This document shows positions 24,647-36,216 of a stretch of DNA of 64,000 nucleotides, in pieces. Made by a program: the position numbers and the translations under genes. Under the pieces are notes generated by a model, which did no database searches, had not been told where the DNA came from, and saw only the letters and a list, made by a program, of their open reading frames with translations. Source of the DNA: Adiantum capillus-veneris (Eukaryota; Streptophyta; Polypodiopsida; Polypodiales; Pteridaceae); assembly GCA_014529385.2 (NCBI GenBank), contig CM043943.1, positions 98,005,855 through 98,069,854 on the forward strand. Reading direction: 5' to 3'. Numbering within the stretch: the first letter of the stretch is position 1; the number at the start of each line of letters is the position of its first letter.

Positions 24647-25464
24647 CTATTTCGGCTTCTTCACTCCATATTGTAGAGTGGATCCACCGGTTAGTGGGGG
24701 ATCTCCCTCCAAACTGCACGTGCGACTTTCGTCGAATACAGCTTTCCATATGATTGGGTAATAACTATGGTTTCCAACCAATTTTTATTCATCACATAAA
24801 TCATATTTACTCATTGCACATTGATTATTCGTCTCCCTCTCTTCCACGGAGGAAGAAGAAATAGGCATGGAAAGGAAAAATCTTGCAATTCAGTTATCTC
24901 ACCAGTAATGTCCGTAGGTTTCCCGATCCAATCGGTAGATGTAGGCAAAGTCTCCGTCAAATATTCGTAGTCTTAACCCGAACCTGTTCCGGAAGGAAAA
25001 GGCTTTTTTTTTTAATCAGGTGGGAGTCCGGGTAAAACTCAACTTAACCTATTGAAGTAAAACACCTTAGACACCAAGTTGTTTCACACAAATAGACGGG
25101 TAATGGTCAATCTTTGCAGGAGCAGGCTTCGGTCCCCTGGCAATGTTGGGTCGGCTACACATTTAACATATCAGAACAATTGATACGGAATCGTTGCGAT
25201 GATACGAGTTGCGACAATGCTCTGCAACGCACTGGAACGCCCTTTTTTACGATCTTTCACTCCTACAGTATCTAAGGCTCCTCTAACGATGTGATACCTA
25301 ACGTCGGGTAGGTCTTTGACCCTTCTGTCTCTTACGAGGACCACCGAATGTTCTTGCAAATTGTGGCCAATACCTGGTATGTATGCCGTTACCTCAAATT
25401 TGGAGGTTAATCAAACCCTAGCGACTTTACATAGGGCAGGGTTGGGTTTTTTTGGTGTAGTTGT
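24647..25464 (-). pseudogene. rps12: rps12 3' part: exon 2, group II intron, exon 3
   Basis: Exon 2 is 25464-25233 (232 bases, the usual length), from TTTPKKPN to KKGR. The intron 25232-24673 begins GTGCG, has a domain V (around 24705-24745, GCTGTATTC..GAAA..GCACGTGCAG) and ends CTCTAC. Exon 3 is 24672-24647 and adds KYGVKKPK with a TAG stop. Codon 18 of exon 2 is TGA (25411-25413) where Arg CGA is conserved, and codon 12 is TGT for Arg CGT; both would be put right by U-to-C editing. In plastids exon 1 is encoded far away and joined by trans-splicing. S12 forms the decoding centre. Confidence 0.93.
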
Positions 25465-26120
25465 GAGATAGTCGACATCTATAACGTCGCTATACAAAAC
25501 TGTACGTGAGATTCGCATCTCATACGGCTCCTCGTCATTCAATTACTGTTGGGGAGAGAAATCTTCTCAATCCATTTCGACTACAAGTAAAAAAAGAAAT
25601 TTACAAAAAGAAATCTTAGCCTTTTTCCTTGCAAATTCATTTTCAAAGTTTCGCCGTTGCGCCCCACCAATTTGCCGGATTGCAAAAAAGTGACGCGGAT
25701 GGAAAAATGAAAAATATCCCAAATTGATGCGTGGGTTTACCGATACAACGAGTTTCCCGCCTTTGCGTCAATAATATGAGGCGGATTGAATATGGAGGAG
25801 ATTGACGAGTTGGTATCAGCTTATCCACATGATTAATCATTTTTTAAGAAGGAATTCATTTTGAAATGAAGGCAGTTTCAACATCTCACTCTCGTTCTTC
25901 ATTTCGTTCCGACGAGGCTACCTAAGGAGGATTCGGCAACCTAACGAACTACCCAATAAGAATAAGTAGGTGAACTAAACTATGGATCCATAGAAAATGG
26001 GAGGGATCTGATGACTATTTGTAGTTTACCATTGATGACGACGTGAACGTAGCAACGATTAAAAAAAAGGCTTAAAACCACTCCACTAGTAAAGCTCCAA
26101 TTTATTTCATGCGTAGAAAT
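25465..26120 (-). other. 3' half of the trans-spliced rps12 intron 1 and plastid spacer
   Basis: Just upstream of exon 2, 25497-25535 reads on the minus strand GAGCCGTATGAGATG..GAA..CTCACGTACAG, a group II domain V. The rest to about 26120 shows no gene. Confidence 0.75.
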
Positions 26121-26132
26121 CAATTCAAACAC

Positions 26133-26335
26133 CTTTGGCAAAGACACTCTGCTAGGCCAACACTGACACTGAGAGATGAAAGCGGGGAGCGAATGGGATT
26201 AGATACCCCTGTCCTAGCCGTAAACAATGGAGACTAATCGCTGCGCATATCAACCCCTAAGTGATGTAGCTAACTTAGTGTTAAGTATCTCGCCTGGGGA
26301 GTATCGTTCCCCTTAGATCTTTAGGTGCTAGGCTA
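26133..26335 (+). rRNA. Degenerate plastid 16S rRNA fragment
   Basis: Contains CTGACACTGAGAGATGAAAG, GGATTAGATACCCC and CGCCTGGGGAGTA, matching the plastid 16S 700-850 region. Many substitutions and short deletions are present (the CAGTAGTC after ATACCCC is shortened). Only about 200 of 1490 bases are present, on the strand opposite to rps12. Confidence 0.75.
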
Positions 26336-26415
26336 ACGTAACCTCTCGGGACCGGTGGTAGGCTAGGTGGTCCCTATGCTGGTGGGCAACCAACCCCAAA
26401 CGCCAAGGCCAAGAT

Positions 26416-26488
26416 TGCGGGGTGGAGTAAATGGCCAACTCGTCAGGCTCATGACTTGAAGACTACAGGTTCGAATCCTGCCCCCGCA
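26416..26488 (+). tRNA. trnfM: Mitochondrial-type trnfM (anticodon CAT)
   Basis: 73 bases. The acceptor TGCGGGG pairs with CCCCGCA; the anticodon stem TCAGG/CTTGA (one G-T) holds CTCATGA with anticodon CAT; the T arm is CAGGTTCGAATCCTG. The sequence resembles plant mitochondrial rather than plastid trnfM, and marks the switch to mitochondrial DNA. Confidence 0.85.
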
Positions 26489-27402
26489 CTACATGTTGTC
26501 AGCAGTTTTAAAGCAAAGAAAAACACCGTTTAAAAAAAAAGGAAAGCAAGCTGTAAGCAAAGAAAAAGATGCGATAGAGAAAGAAAACAAGCGAAAGCAG
26601 AAAAAGATGCGTTTGCTTTAAAAGAAAGCAAAATCGAAGCAAAGCAATCTTTGCCGGCCAACTGCTTTACTCCGTTCGACATTAGCTTTTTTGCGTGCTA
26701 GCTACACTACATAAAAGCATTTATGAAAATGTGTAAAAATAGATGCTAAAAGAAAATCATTAATTGCACCATGCTCTTGTTTGGTTTAGGTTTCGTTGCG
26801 GGGCTTTCCGTAAGCGGAAGCTGTTTTTTTGTTTCTTTTGTGCGGGGCATGCTTTTGGAATTGGAGAGGCTCTGAAACCTTGCGGATTTGTATCGAGCAC
26901 AGTTCAACTTTTTTTATTCACAAAACCAAGTAGGATAAAATCTCTTACTAAGACTTCGGAGAGCAGCTATGGTGTTAATTCAATCTTCTTCTTTGGCTAA
27001 CACGCTGCATAGGCATACAGAATTAGCTTTGCTGGAGCGCCCGCCCTGAAGCCAAACTATCCCTCAGGGATCCCAGACCAAGCGCAAGTGGGGACTTCTC
27101 AACATCGCAAGTCACCTCTTGATGATCTGTCCATTAACCACACAAATATTTACATTTGATTATTATAGTTTGACTATTATACGAGAACGCTAGAGAATCT
27201 TTGTCTTTAGGCTTTAGCCATCCTTTACGTAACAAACCACTAAACTAAGAGGCCAGGTCGTTGATAGCAAGTTGTGTACTTGTCGGCTATCAATCATAAG
27301 GTGGAGTGAAATTGGATAGCCAGAGTGTTTTTGGGCACTCAAAGAGAGGCGCACAGGCGACAAAGTAATAGGGGGCTTGGGGTTGTTGGGCTTCCCCGTT
27401 TG
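26489..27402 (+). other. Mitochondrial-type spacer without recognised genes
   Basis: It contains A-rich repeats of AAAGCAAAGAAAA at 26510-26650. No rRNA, tRNA or protein motif that I can name. Confidence 0.5.
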
Positions 27403-27479
27403 GCTCACGTAGCTTAAGGGATAGAGCATTCCTATGTACCAGGAAAGGAAACGACACCGGTTCAAGTCCGATCGCTTTC
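27403..27479 (+). tRNA. tRNA-like sequence, possibly trnY(GTA), degenerate
   Basis: The anticodon stem TTCCT/AGGAA is perfect with loop ATGTACC (anticodon GTA). The D arm GCTT/GAGC and T arm ACCGG/CCGAT (one mismatch) can form. The acceptor arms GCTCACG and CGCTTTC do not pair. It could be a decayed tRNA, or one whose ends I have misplaced. Confidence 0.3.
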
Positions 27480-27690
27480 CTGGATCGGAAAGGTCGCGGT
27501 AGTATCTATTATTTAGTTGAGCACTGCTTTATTGATCTGAGATTATGCTTAACCCCCGCTCGGCCCCAATCCCGGGACGTAAGATGATTCGCCTTGCCAA
27601 TGGCCGTTCCGCTTACAGTTATTGGCAAGAGCTAGTAACTAACCAAGAGATCATCAACGACAAAGATTGGCCTTTTTTAACCAAAAAACC

Positions 27691-27692
27691 GA

Positions 27693-27723
<31 letters not shown>

Positions 27724-28010
27724 ATATGCTTAACACATGCAAGTTGAACGTTGTTTTCTGTTTATAGAACAGTTGAAGACAAAGTGGCAAACGGGTGCAT
27801 AACGCGTGGGAATCTGCCAAACAGTTTGGGCCAAATCCCAAAGAAACGAAAGCAAAAAAGCAAGCTTTGATAAAGCTAAAAAGCGCTATTTGATGAGCCT
27901 GCGTAGTATTAGGTAGTTGGTTGGGTAAAGGCTGACCAAGCCGCAGATGCTTAGCTGATCTTTTCAGATGATCAGCCACACTAGGACTGAGACACGGCCC
28001 AGACTCCATA

Positions 28011-28051
<41 letters not shown>

Positions 28052-28541
28052 CGATCCAGCAATATCGCGTGAGTGAGTGAAAAACATCGCGTTAGCGAGG
28101 AAGGGCAATGCAGCTTGTAAAGCTCTTTCGTCGAGTGACAATTATGACAAGACTCGAAAAAGAAGCCCCGGCTAATTCCGTGCCAGCAGTCGCGGTAAGA
28201 CTGGAGGGGCTAGTGTTATTCGGAATAACTGGGCGTAAAGGGCACGAAGGCAGTGAATCACTTGAGTGGGATAGAGGGGAGTGGAATTTCGTGTGGTAGG
28301 GATAAAATCTGGAGATATACAAAAGAACGCCGAAGTAGCGAAGGCAGCTTTCTCGGTTTCTACTAACGCTAGGGTGCGAAATCTTGGGGAGCAAATAGGA
28401 TTAGATACCCTAGTAGTCCATGCCGTAAACGATGAGTGTTCGTCCTTGGTCCACGGATCGGGGGCTCAGCTAATGCATTAAACACTCCGCCTGGGGAGTA
28501 TGGTCGCAAGACTAAAACTCAAAGGAATTGACGGGGGACTT

Positions 28542-28574
<33 letters not shown>

Positions 28575-28651
28575 ACAATGTGCAAAACCTTACCAGCCCT
28601 TGACATATGAACAAGTGTGCTTGTCCTTAACGGGATGAAACGAAAATTCAT

Positions 28652-28688
<37 letters not shown>

Positions 28689-29014
28689 TACGTTTTTGGT
28701 TAACTCCTATAACGAGTGATACCCTTGTTTTGTGTTGCTAAGACATGCTGCTCTCAAAGGATCAATGTCATTATTTACTTGTCAGCGGGGCGGTGCGGGA
28801 TTGATGACACTTCCTTTGTGCCGATGTTGCACTCATAGGAGACTGCCTATAGTTCTACTATGGAGGAAGGTGGGGATGATGTCAAGTCCGCATGGCCCTT
28901 ATGGGCTGGGCTACACACGTGCTACAATGGTAATTACAATAGGAAGCATGGCCATAAGGCGGAGCGAATCCATAAAGATTGCCTCAGTTCGGATTGTTAT
29001 CTGCAACTCGAGAA

Positions 29015-29056
<42 letters not shown>

Positions 29057-29276
29057 TGTGAATATGTACCCGGGCCCCGTACACACCGCCCGTCACACCC
29101 TGGGAATTGGTTTCGCCCAAAGCATCGACCAGAGATCACCTATTGCTAAAGTGTTTCATGCCGGCGTTGAGTATGGCCCATTTTGGTATGGGTGGTCTCC
29201 TTGGCGCATATCACGGTTGGGTCAGTGACTGGGGTGAAGTCGTAACATGGTAGTCGTAGGGGAACCTGTGGCTGGA
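27691..29276 (+). rRNA. rrn18: Mitochondrial small-subunit rRNA (rrn18), essentially full length
   Basis: Begins GAGTTTGATCCTGGCTCAGA and ends GGAACCTGTGGCTGGA (anti-Shine-Dalgarno-like end replaced, as in plant mitochondria). It contains GGATTAGATACC..TAGTCCATGCCGTAAACGATG, AAACTCAAAGGAATTGACGG and ACACACCGCCCGTCA. About 1.59 kb, with no intron seen. Two near-universal sites differ: the 530 loop reads GCAGTCGCGG (T at 28190) and the 3' end reads GTAACATGGTAGTCG. It lies 214 bases upstream of rrn5, the plant mitochondrial order. Confidence 0.93.
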
Positions 29277-29490
29277 GGGAATCTTAAAGGGAGGTGCTAG
29301 CGTCTTTTTATTAACTGTACGTGAGTTGATAAAGTCAATTCGTTCGGGTAAGCTAACTGTGCGAGGGGGAAGTGTGGGGTTGGTAGCGATTAAACAATCA
29401 AAGGCTTGTACTAGCTGTATTTGCATTTTCTTTGGCAGGTGCTTTTGTCGTTAGCACTTTTTTGTTTCTTAATCAAGCGTGTTTGTTTTG

Positions 29491-29605
29491 TCCGGGCATC
29501 CTAGTAAAACGCGGAACACTTGATCCCATTCCGACCTCGATATGTGAAAAGCGTTTTCCGCTATATGTACTGAGAATTGTCGGGAGACATAGTTGACAAC
29601 CCGGA
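29491..29605 (+). rRNA. rrn5: Mitochondrial 5S rRNA (rrn5)
   Basis: About 115 bases. TCCGGGC at the start pairs with ACCCGGA at the end. Internal GATCCCATTCCGACCTCGAT and ATATGTACTGA are diagnostic of plant mitochondrial 5S. Confidence 0.9.
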
Positions 29606-29930
29606 CCCACTAAAGATGCGAAGAGGAGAAGAGAAAGGAACGCCATAACGGATAGCAAAAGCTAGGCAATTCTTCGAATTAACTGCAGTAATTTGACCAC
29701 CAAAGCGATGATGTGGCTGCAGTCATTCTAAACAATTGCTAGCGGCGGATGCTGCAGTCAGCTGACCTTTCCTTGCTATTCGAGTGGATGCTTCCACTGG
29801 GCGGGGACTGGACCAATGTGATCTCGCCTTGACGATGGCAGTCCGGGTTATGGAGGAGAGACCAAGGCCTTCTTTGACCAAGAGTCACACCTTTATGAAA
29901 ATATTGCATCGGCACTTGTACCCTAACGTT
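29606..29930 (+). other. Mitochondrial-type spacer
   Basis: No recognised gene. The first part of rrn26 (the first ~700 bases of the family) is not here, so sequence was lost or rearranged before the rrn26 piece. Confidence 0.45.
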
Positions 29931-31704
29931 GACCTTAAATTAGAGATGAGAAAAATGTATAGTCTAATCTCAATCGAGAGATAGAGCGGCTTGGAAAGGC
30001 CGTGCGACTTGAGGAGCATAAGGCAATGGTTATGGCAGCCGCCAAACTCAAGACCAACGTTGTACTTACCGGCACTTTCCTTTCGGGAGCCTAAGGTCCC
30101 TCTCTTCCACCGGGCAGGGTAAGTGTCTGCAGCGCCCACTTTTGCCGGGGGAAGTGCCTAACGGCACTAACTCTTTCTCAACATTCCATTCTTTTCAAAT
30201 CGAAAAGAGAAAACTGTTTGAAAAGAAATGGCTGGCTGAAATGAGATTCCGCAGAATGCAAAATTGCTTGCGTTAGGGCAAACGTCACTCCGCTGGAGAG
30301 AGAGGGCCCTAAAAAAGCGCGCTTCTTTGGTTATCCCTTTCAAATCGCGCGCCCTGTCTCCTTTACAAGCAAGTGTTCGGGGAGACCCGATTCCCAAGGC
30401 TATTGTCATTTCAGCTTAGAGGGAGGCTCCTACCCCACCATGCGTTCCTTTGGGGAGGGTGTGAAGCTAACAAAACAATGCAAGAGGTGGCAGCATAGAA
30501 CCCGCTAGGAGTGGCAAGACTACTGATCAACGCAAGTGAACTGTGCGACAACGCTTCGTAGAAACCATAAAGCTGCTGTATCATTACGGGCCAACAGACA
30601 CTCTGTTGGCGAAGAATGAACCAGAATGTGATTTGGGACACGATGGGCCTCTGCGTGCCCCGATCGGCAAATGATCACCGGAGTATAGCACAGGATCGCT
30701 TTTCCTTGTAATAAAGTCAACATGTCGACAAGGTAAACCCAATGGGCTCCCCTCAGGAGGTCTGGTCGTAAGATCAGATACCGTTTAGTGGGCAGAAGAC
30801 GATATGAAAAGCCACCAGCTTGCTTTACTGGGTAGGGTAAAATAGGCAGCAGAGGTAGATAGAGACATATCTATTCAATGAATTGTCGACCTGACCTTTT
30901 GAGTTGGGGGCCCGGTGCTAACTCGTATCATGAATGACGAAGCGCGAAAAGACCATTTATACGCACTTCGTGCCTTAAATGAATAACTGCAAGCAGTAAC
31001 GCCACAAAGGTTATGCAAGGGTCGATGGGCTTCCCCCGCTAGGGTTCCCCTGGCTGAGCCATCAACCCTTTATCTGGTTTCATGCATATTGGAAACCAAG
31101 GAAACTGAGTTGCGCTTTGCTTCTAGCTTCTCTCTAAACGCTCCGAACGGTTCTTGAAACGCAGGAACCAAAAGCTACCAGGGCCTAGACTTCCCATTCG
31201 TCATTTGAGCCGTATGCAAGGAAACTTGCACGTGCGGTTCAAAGAGGGGGGAAAGCTCTTCCGTTCCGGGCTTACCTATCTGAATAACCAAGATCGGATA
31301 TAGCTGGTTTTTCGCGAAATCTATTGAAGTAGAGTGTATAACGTTTATGGCTTGAGGTAGAGCACTCAATGGGCTAGGGTAGCCCAAAGCTTGACCGAAC
31401 CCAAGGAAACTCCGAATACAGGCCATGGGTTTGTACAGACAAACTTCGGGTGCTAAGATCCAAAGTCGAAAGGGAAATAGCCCAGATCGTACGCTAAGGT
31501 CCTTAAGCAATCACTTAGTGGAAAATGAAGTGATCAAGCGATGACAACTAGGGGGTGGGCTTGGAAGCAGCCATTTTTCAAAGAAAGCGTAATAGCTCAC
31601 TGGTCTAGCTTCATGGCACTGAAAATGTCTCGGGGCTCAAGTGACTCACCGAAGCGACGAGACCTTGAAAGAAGCTTTTTCAAGTGTCAGTAGCGAAACG
31701 TTCT
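29931..31704 (+). rRNA. rrn26: Mitochondrial large-subunit rRNA fragment (rrn26) split by a group II intron
   Basis: Upstream exon piece: about 29931-30001, ending GAGCGGCTTGGAAAGGCC. Downstream piece: 31280-31704, reading GATCGGATATAGCTGGTTTT, GCACTCAATGGGCTAGGGT, GTACGCTAAGGTCCTTAAGC and AAAGCGTAATAGCTCACTGG, up to GTCAGTAGCGAAACGTTCTG. The join after GAAAGGCC corresponds to about position 790-800 of E. coli 23S. The 5' ~700 and 3' half of the gene are missing. Confidence 0.85.
30002..31279 (+). other. Group II intron in rrn26, about 1.28 kb, no maturase
   Basis: Starts GTGCGACTTGAGGAG, the group II 5' consensus. Domain V at about 31208-31241 reads GAGCCGTATGC..GGAAA..GCACGTGCGGTTC, followed by a domain VI-like arm ending CTTACCTAT. 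No long frame in the sense direction, so it would rely on proteins encoded elsewhere. The exact 3' end could be off by a base or two. Confidence 0.75.
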
Positions 31705-31809
31705 GATTAGTCCCTTTCATTGAGTGGGTTCTACCTTGCACTGTGTAATACCACAAGATATGCCACCTCGAGTTGTCCCCCTTCCAGGTGTGACAATTTG
31801 AATAGCAGG

Positions 31810-31933
31810 AACATCCAAAAGGCCGCCAGTGGGCATTCAGTTTCTATAGAGGTCGAAACGCTGCTCGGATTGGTTCGAGCAGCGTTCCAACCTCTATAGA
31901 AACTGAATGCCCATTGGCGGCCTTTTGGATGTT
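31810..31933. repeat. 124 bp near-perfect hairpin (58 bp arms, 8-base loop)
   Basis: Left arm 31810-31867 (AACATCCAAAAGGCCGCC...) and right arm 31876-31933 are reverse complements with three mismatches, all transitions. The loop is GATTGGTT (31868-31875). It sits about 105 bases beyond the rrn26 fragment, at the border with nuclear DNA. Confidence 0.92.
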
Positions 31934-32676
31934 ACTGATTTTTTTGATGATTTTTCTCTGAGAATTTAGTACTTTTTTGACGTTGCATAGGTCTTGGTTA
32001 ATCTCATTGATATGCTAAACAATAAAAAATGGCATGAAGATCTGCTTCAAATTCCAAAAAACCTGCCGGAGCTGATGTCATCATCATTTCATAAAAGCTA
32101 CTCATTCATTCTTTCCATCAGCTTCTAGACATGTTGTGTCCTAGGCTCATACTTAAACATCCTGAATTGATTTCATGTAAGAATATTTGATGCATTAGCA
32201 AAGGTGAAAATAATTCTCCTTACATTTTTTATAACAACTAGTCCTAGGCTCATTACAACATTTCTAATTAGGTAAACGACCTATAACCTACACTAAGACA
32301 ATGACATAAAAACTTTGGAATAATGACAGTGTTCATTGGCACCACATACTAAACCCTTAAACTCTTAGGAGTTTTGGAAGAGGCCATAAGTTAGAACTTT
32401 CCACCTACTTAGGGTGAAGGATTTAGTATACAAGAAATTGTGCAGAGAACCTTATCATCCAAGGAGAAAATCGGTAGATCTTTGTGTGGCGGTCAAAACT
32501 ATTCATATGATTGTCCGGCCTTATTTCATAGTCTTCAATGATATTAAAGAAAATACTCATGTTCTTGTTTTAATCTAAACAAATCAAAGTTTTTCTAGGG
32601 TGGATTAAGTTAATGTTAATTTGAGACCAATGATAGAAAGGATTATTTTATTTTTGTTTGAAATTTCTTGTGTAGT
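31934..32676. other. AT-rich nuclear DNA upstream of a decayed gene
   Basis: No coding signal seen. The organelle/nuclear junction should lie near its left end; it may include the lost promoter or early exons of the gene that follows. Confidence 0.4.
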
Positions 32677-35600
32677 CCTGCAATTGGGAGATGTTCTCGT
32701 CGAAAGGGAAAAGAGGATATGCCTCTTGATCCTATATGCAGTGATCAAGTGAGCTCTGTGGCAGTCACACAAAGGACTTCGATGACATTGATGCTATTGG
32801 CGATGAGAGGGAGAGTATCAACATTGGATTAGGGTCAATGAATGAAGTTGATGCTTAAATAGCTATACAAGAGGTAGCTTTGGAATTGGTTCCATTTCAT
32901 ATTGCCCCCAAAGTTGGGCCGTCTACTGATGATGTGGATGATAGCCATTTGCATATGGATAGAGGAGAGGACATTCTCAAAACCACAAGGGTTTTTAGTT
33001 GTTTTGAGTGTCCTCTAATTCCTGTGTAGACTTATTCCATATGCTCGTGTACGTGGCCTTCAATCGGATGTTTCTGGTTTGAAGGTTGCATTTGCCAGAG
33101 AAGGTTAAAGGAAAAAGGTGCTTTTATAGTTCCACTTCAAACATGTCACAAGGAACAGACATTGTTGACAGGTAATCATTATTGTTTCAAAGTACTTTTG
33201 TGGATTGACACATTACTTTTGTTTTAGAATATTTATTGTTCTTTTGGAGTCTCATCTATTTCTAAAAATAGATGATATTGTTGACACATGCGACCCACTT
33301 TGGAAAGAAATAAATAAAGAGTATGAAGAGGAGTTAGCATTGCAACCACAACTAGAGTCACTCCTTGGTAGAATGTTCTATGTGTGAGAAGGCAATCATA
33401 GGACGGCAGCATGGCAAGCAACTGTGAGAGAAATGTTTTCCAACAACAGGGAGAAGCATTGTAGGGTATTGTGTACTATCATCGACCCCACAAAGGTTTC
33501 TGAAATAGCATTGTTGACGAGCTTGCAACGCATGAATTTGTGAGTGAGACTTTACTCTTGTTTGAAGGTAAACTTTATATAATTGAAGTTGATTAAATTG
33601 CTAATATTTTCATCAGTATGAATACCCATGCTTTAGTATCTTCTCATCTTCGAGATGAGTTGGTGAATTGTGCAAACATTTGCTCTTCGGATCATGAAGA
33701 TTACCTTCATGCATTACCGAAGAATGATCATAAATTGATCGACAATCTGCGCAAGAGAACCACAAAAGGAGAGGAGCCATGGCATCCTCTTACACAAAGA
33801 TATCTAGCTAGTCTTTTTTTTTAATGTAAGTGTGTTTGACATTGGATCTCTTTTTGTATGCTTTATGTAAGTGTGTTTGACATTGGATCTCTTTATGTAA
33901 TTGTGTTTAACATTGGATCTCTTTTTTGTATGCTTTATTTGAAGCATTTTGTTTTGAACAATATTAGTTTACTTTGAAGGTTCAAATGTCAAAAGAACTA
34001 CACACTAAGCTAGAGAGCAAGAAATCATTGCTTTCTAAAGAGGACTTGAAAAAAGAAGAGACTAAGATCATGAATGATCTTTATTATAAATATTCAGATC
34101 GTGTAGGGAAGGTATATAACCATCTCTTGTGTTTTCTTTGATACATTATAAGATACAATTTTTATTGACTAATGCTCTTGTTTGGTAGATTCTTAACATT
34201 TTTTATCCAAGTCTAGGGAAGGATTGGTTTGATCATGTGATGAGCCTTCAATGGGGGAAAGATAGTTGGGCCACTCTAGAGAGACTTAACTTGATTGCTC
34301 TACATGATGCTTCCATAGAAAATAAAAACTTATGGGTATCCTTACTAGAGACAAGCAAGATCACTCGTGCTGCTTATTGTATGGTGAAAGGAGACCATAA
34401 GTTTCGAGGGTGAGTATCTTGATGCAAATGGTTTTTTATTGAACTTGTGAATGTTAGTAAAAAGTTTGATTTTTCTTTTGCATGCTTGGTCGAAAGGTGG
34501 CTAAAACGAGAGGGAGCTTTGCAAAGGATCTTAGATAAGTCCAAGAAGCTTCTTATGGACTATATGGATGTGCTTGGAGGGATTGATATTCCTCCCTCAT
34601 GCACCATGGATATGTTCTACATGCAGATTATGGTGGAGGGAAGAAAATTCTTATTCCCTCTACACGTGTCTTTGGAAAACAAAACGAAGGACGTAGAGTT
34701 GCAAGCCTTAAAGAGGATTGACTATTGCCGCATGGCTTCTCAACGACTAGTTTACAGGTATAAAAAGATCTGACTATTTTTGTATCATAATTTGGCTTCA
34801 ATTAATATTGTTTATCGATTCCTACTTGATTTTAGAATAATTATTTTTTGGCTTTTGTAGATACTTTGCTCACCCATTGACCATGCGTCACATTGCTGCA
34901 ATACGTGTGCTCGCACGTTCTTGGAAACACATTGAGAGTGGTAAGGGATGCATGTATCCTCCAACTATGCATCAGCTCTCGTTGTGGGAGCTTGAGCATT
35001 GCCCTTGGTGGATCGACATGGATAGATGTCATGTCCTTGCTAGAGAGAGAGAATTGCATAATGTGCAGTTTAGAGGAGCCCCATCTACGGATCTTCCACC
35101 ACCCAAAGCCACAAATGTTGTTGATCCATCTTCTCATCCTCTACCATCTCGTCCACCTACTCGACCTTGTGAGTTGGAGTCATTCTCACTTTCTATGTGT
35201 CCTAAACTTTGTTGATTTTAGAAATTTTAATTATATTGACACTTTTTCTAAACTTAAGCAACAAGCTTTTTGGATAAGAATCAGAATGCATCTGGTACTC
35301 TAGACCTTGTGATTGATGATCTGTCGTCTATCTTGGGTATAATCTTGTTTTTTTTTTAGTCTTGTTGTTGCAGCTCTATTATATTAATCATATTTATATA
35401 GATGATTTTTTTTTTCTGCAGAGAGTGGGGGAACCCAGAGATTGCGACGTGCCCTTCAGTTTGTGTATGCACCATTGCCTCTTCAGCCTGTTGTACAAAG
35501 TGGTTGCATTGAGACTAGGTGTGTTGCTTTGCTTGGTGACTATATTGCTATTGTTGGGGATTTTTGTAGTAGTGTGCAGTCTAGATCATGGATTCCTGTA

Positions 35601-36216
35601 TACGAGCATATGGCTAGATCTATAGAGATTACATATCGGAGGAATGGTAGATCAGTGTCATGGGCAGCTGACTTTATCTTTGTTGACTTGCCTTTTGGAG
35701 GCTTTTTACACTCACCATCACCTCAACCTCCATGGGATACCTGTACAGAGGATCATGTACGATCAGCTATTCATTTAGCCATAGTACCTTGGCGGACTTG
35801 GGGTGGCTACTTGTGATGGCGCCTCTTGCTGGTAAAAAAATCAATCCTGGATATTGATATTGTCATTAATATATTCAATTTTAATCATTGATGGCTTTTG
35901 TCCTTGTAGGAGACACAAACTTTTGGGTTGAATTTGCAGGGCATCGGAGTTGATTATTCATCGACGTGTGGTGGTTTCGCATCATGCACCTTATGGATAT
36001 GTAGAGTCGTCCGGTGAGCGACATGAGGTGATTCCTCTACTTATTATTTCATGGTAAGCTAGCATCAATGTGTAGTTTTTGAAATTGATTTTCTGTTTCC
36101 TTGTAGTGTGACACTTCTATCATGTTTTTGGTCCACAGACACGGACCACCCCCGCCACTTTACATTGCAGAGAGTGCTTCTTTGTTTCATGTACTAGGGA
36201 TGAGTGCCATGGATAG

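Noticed and set aside
25643..25840. 65-codon frame upstream of rps12 exon 2
   Set aside because: It lies in the group II intron half and spacer, with no similarity to a plastid gene.
28092..29228. Protein frames across 28.0-29.2 kb
   Set aside because: They are inside rrn18 and show no protein similarity that I recognise.
30545..30560. Alternative 5' end of the rrn26 intron at GTGCGACAACG
   Set aside because: The GTGCGACTTG at 30002 follows 26S-like GAAAGGCC exon sequence directly; nothing exon-like precedes 30545.
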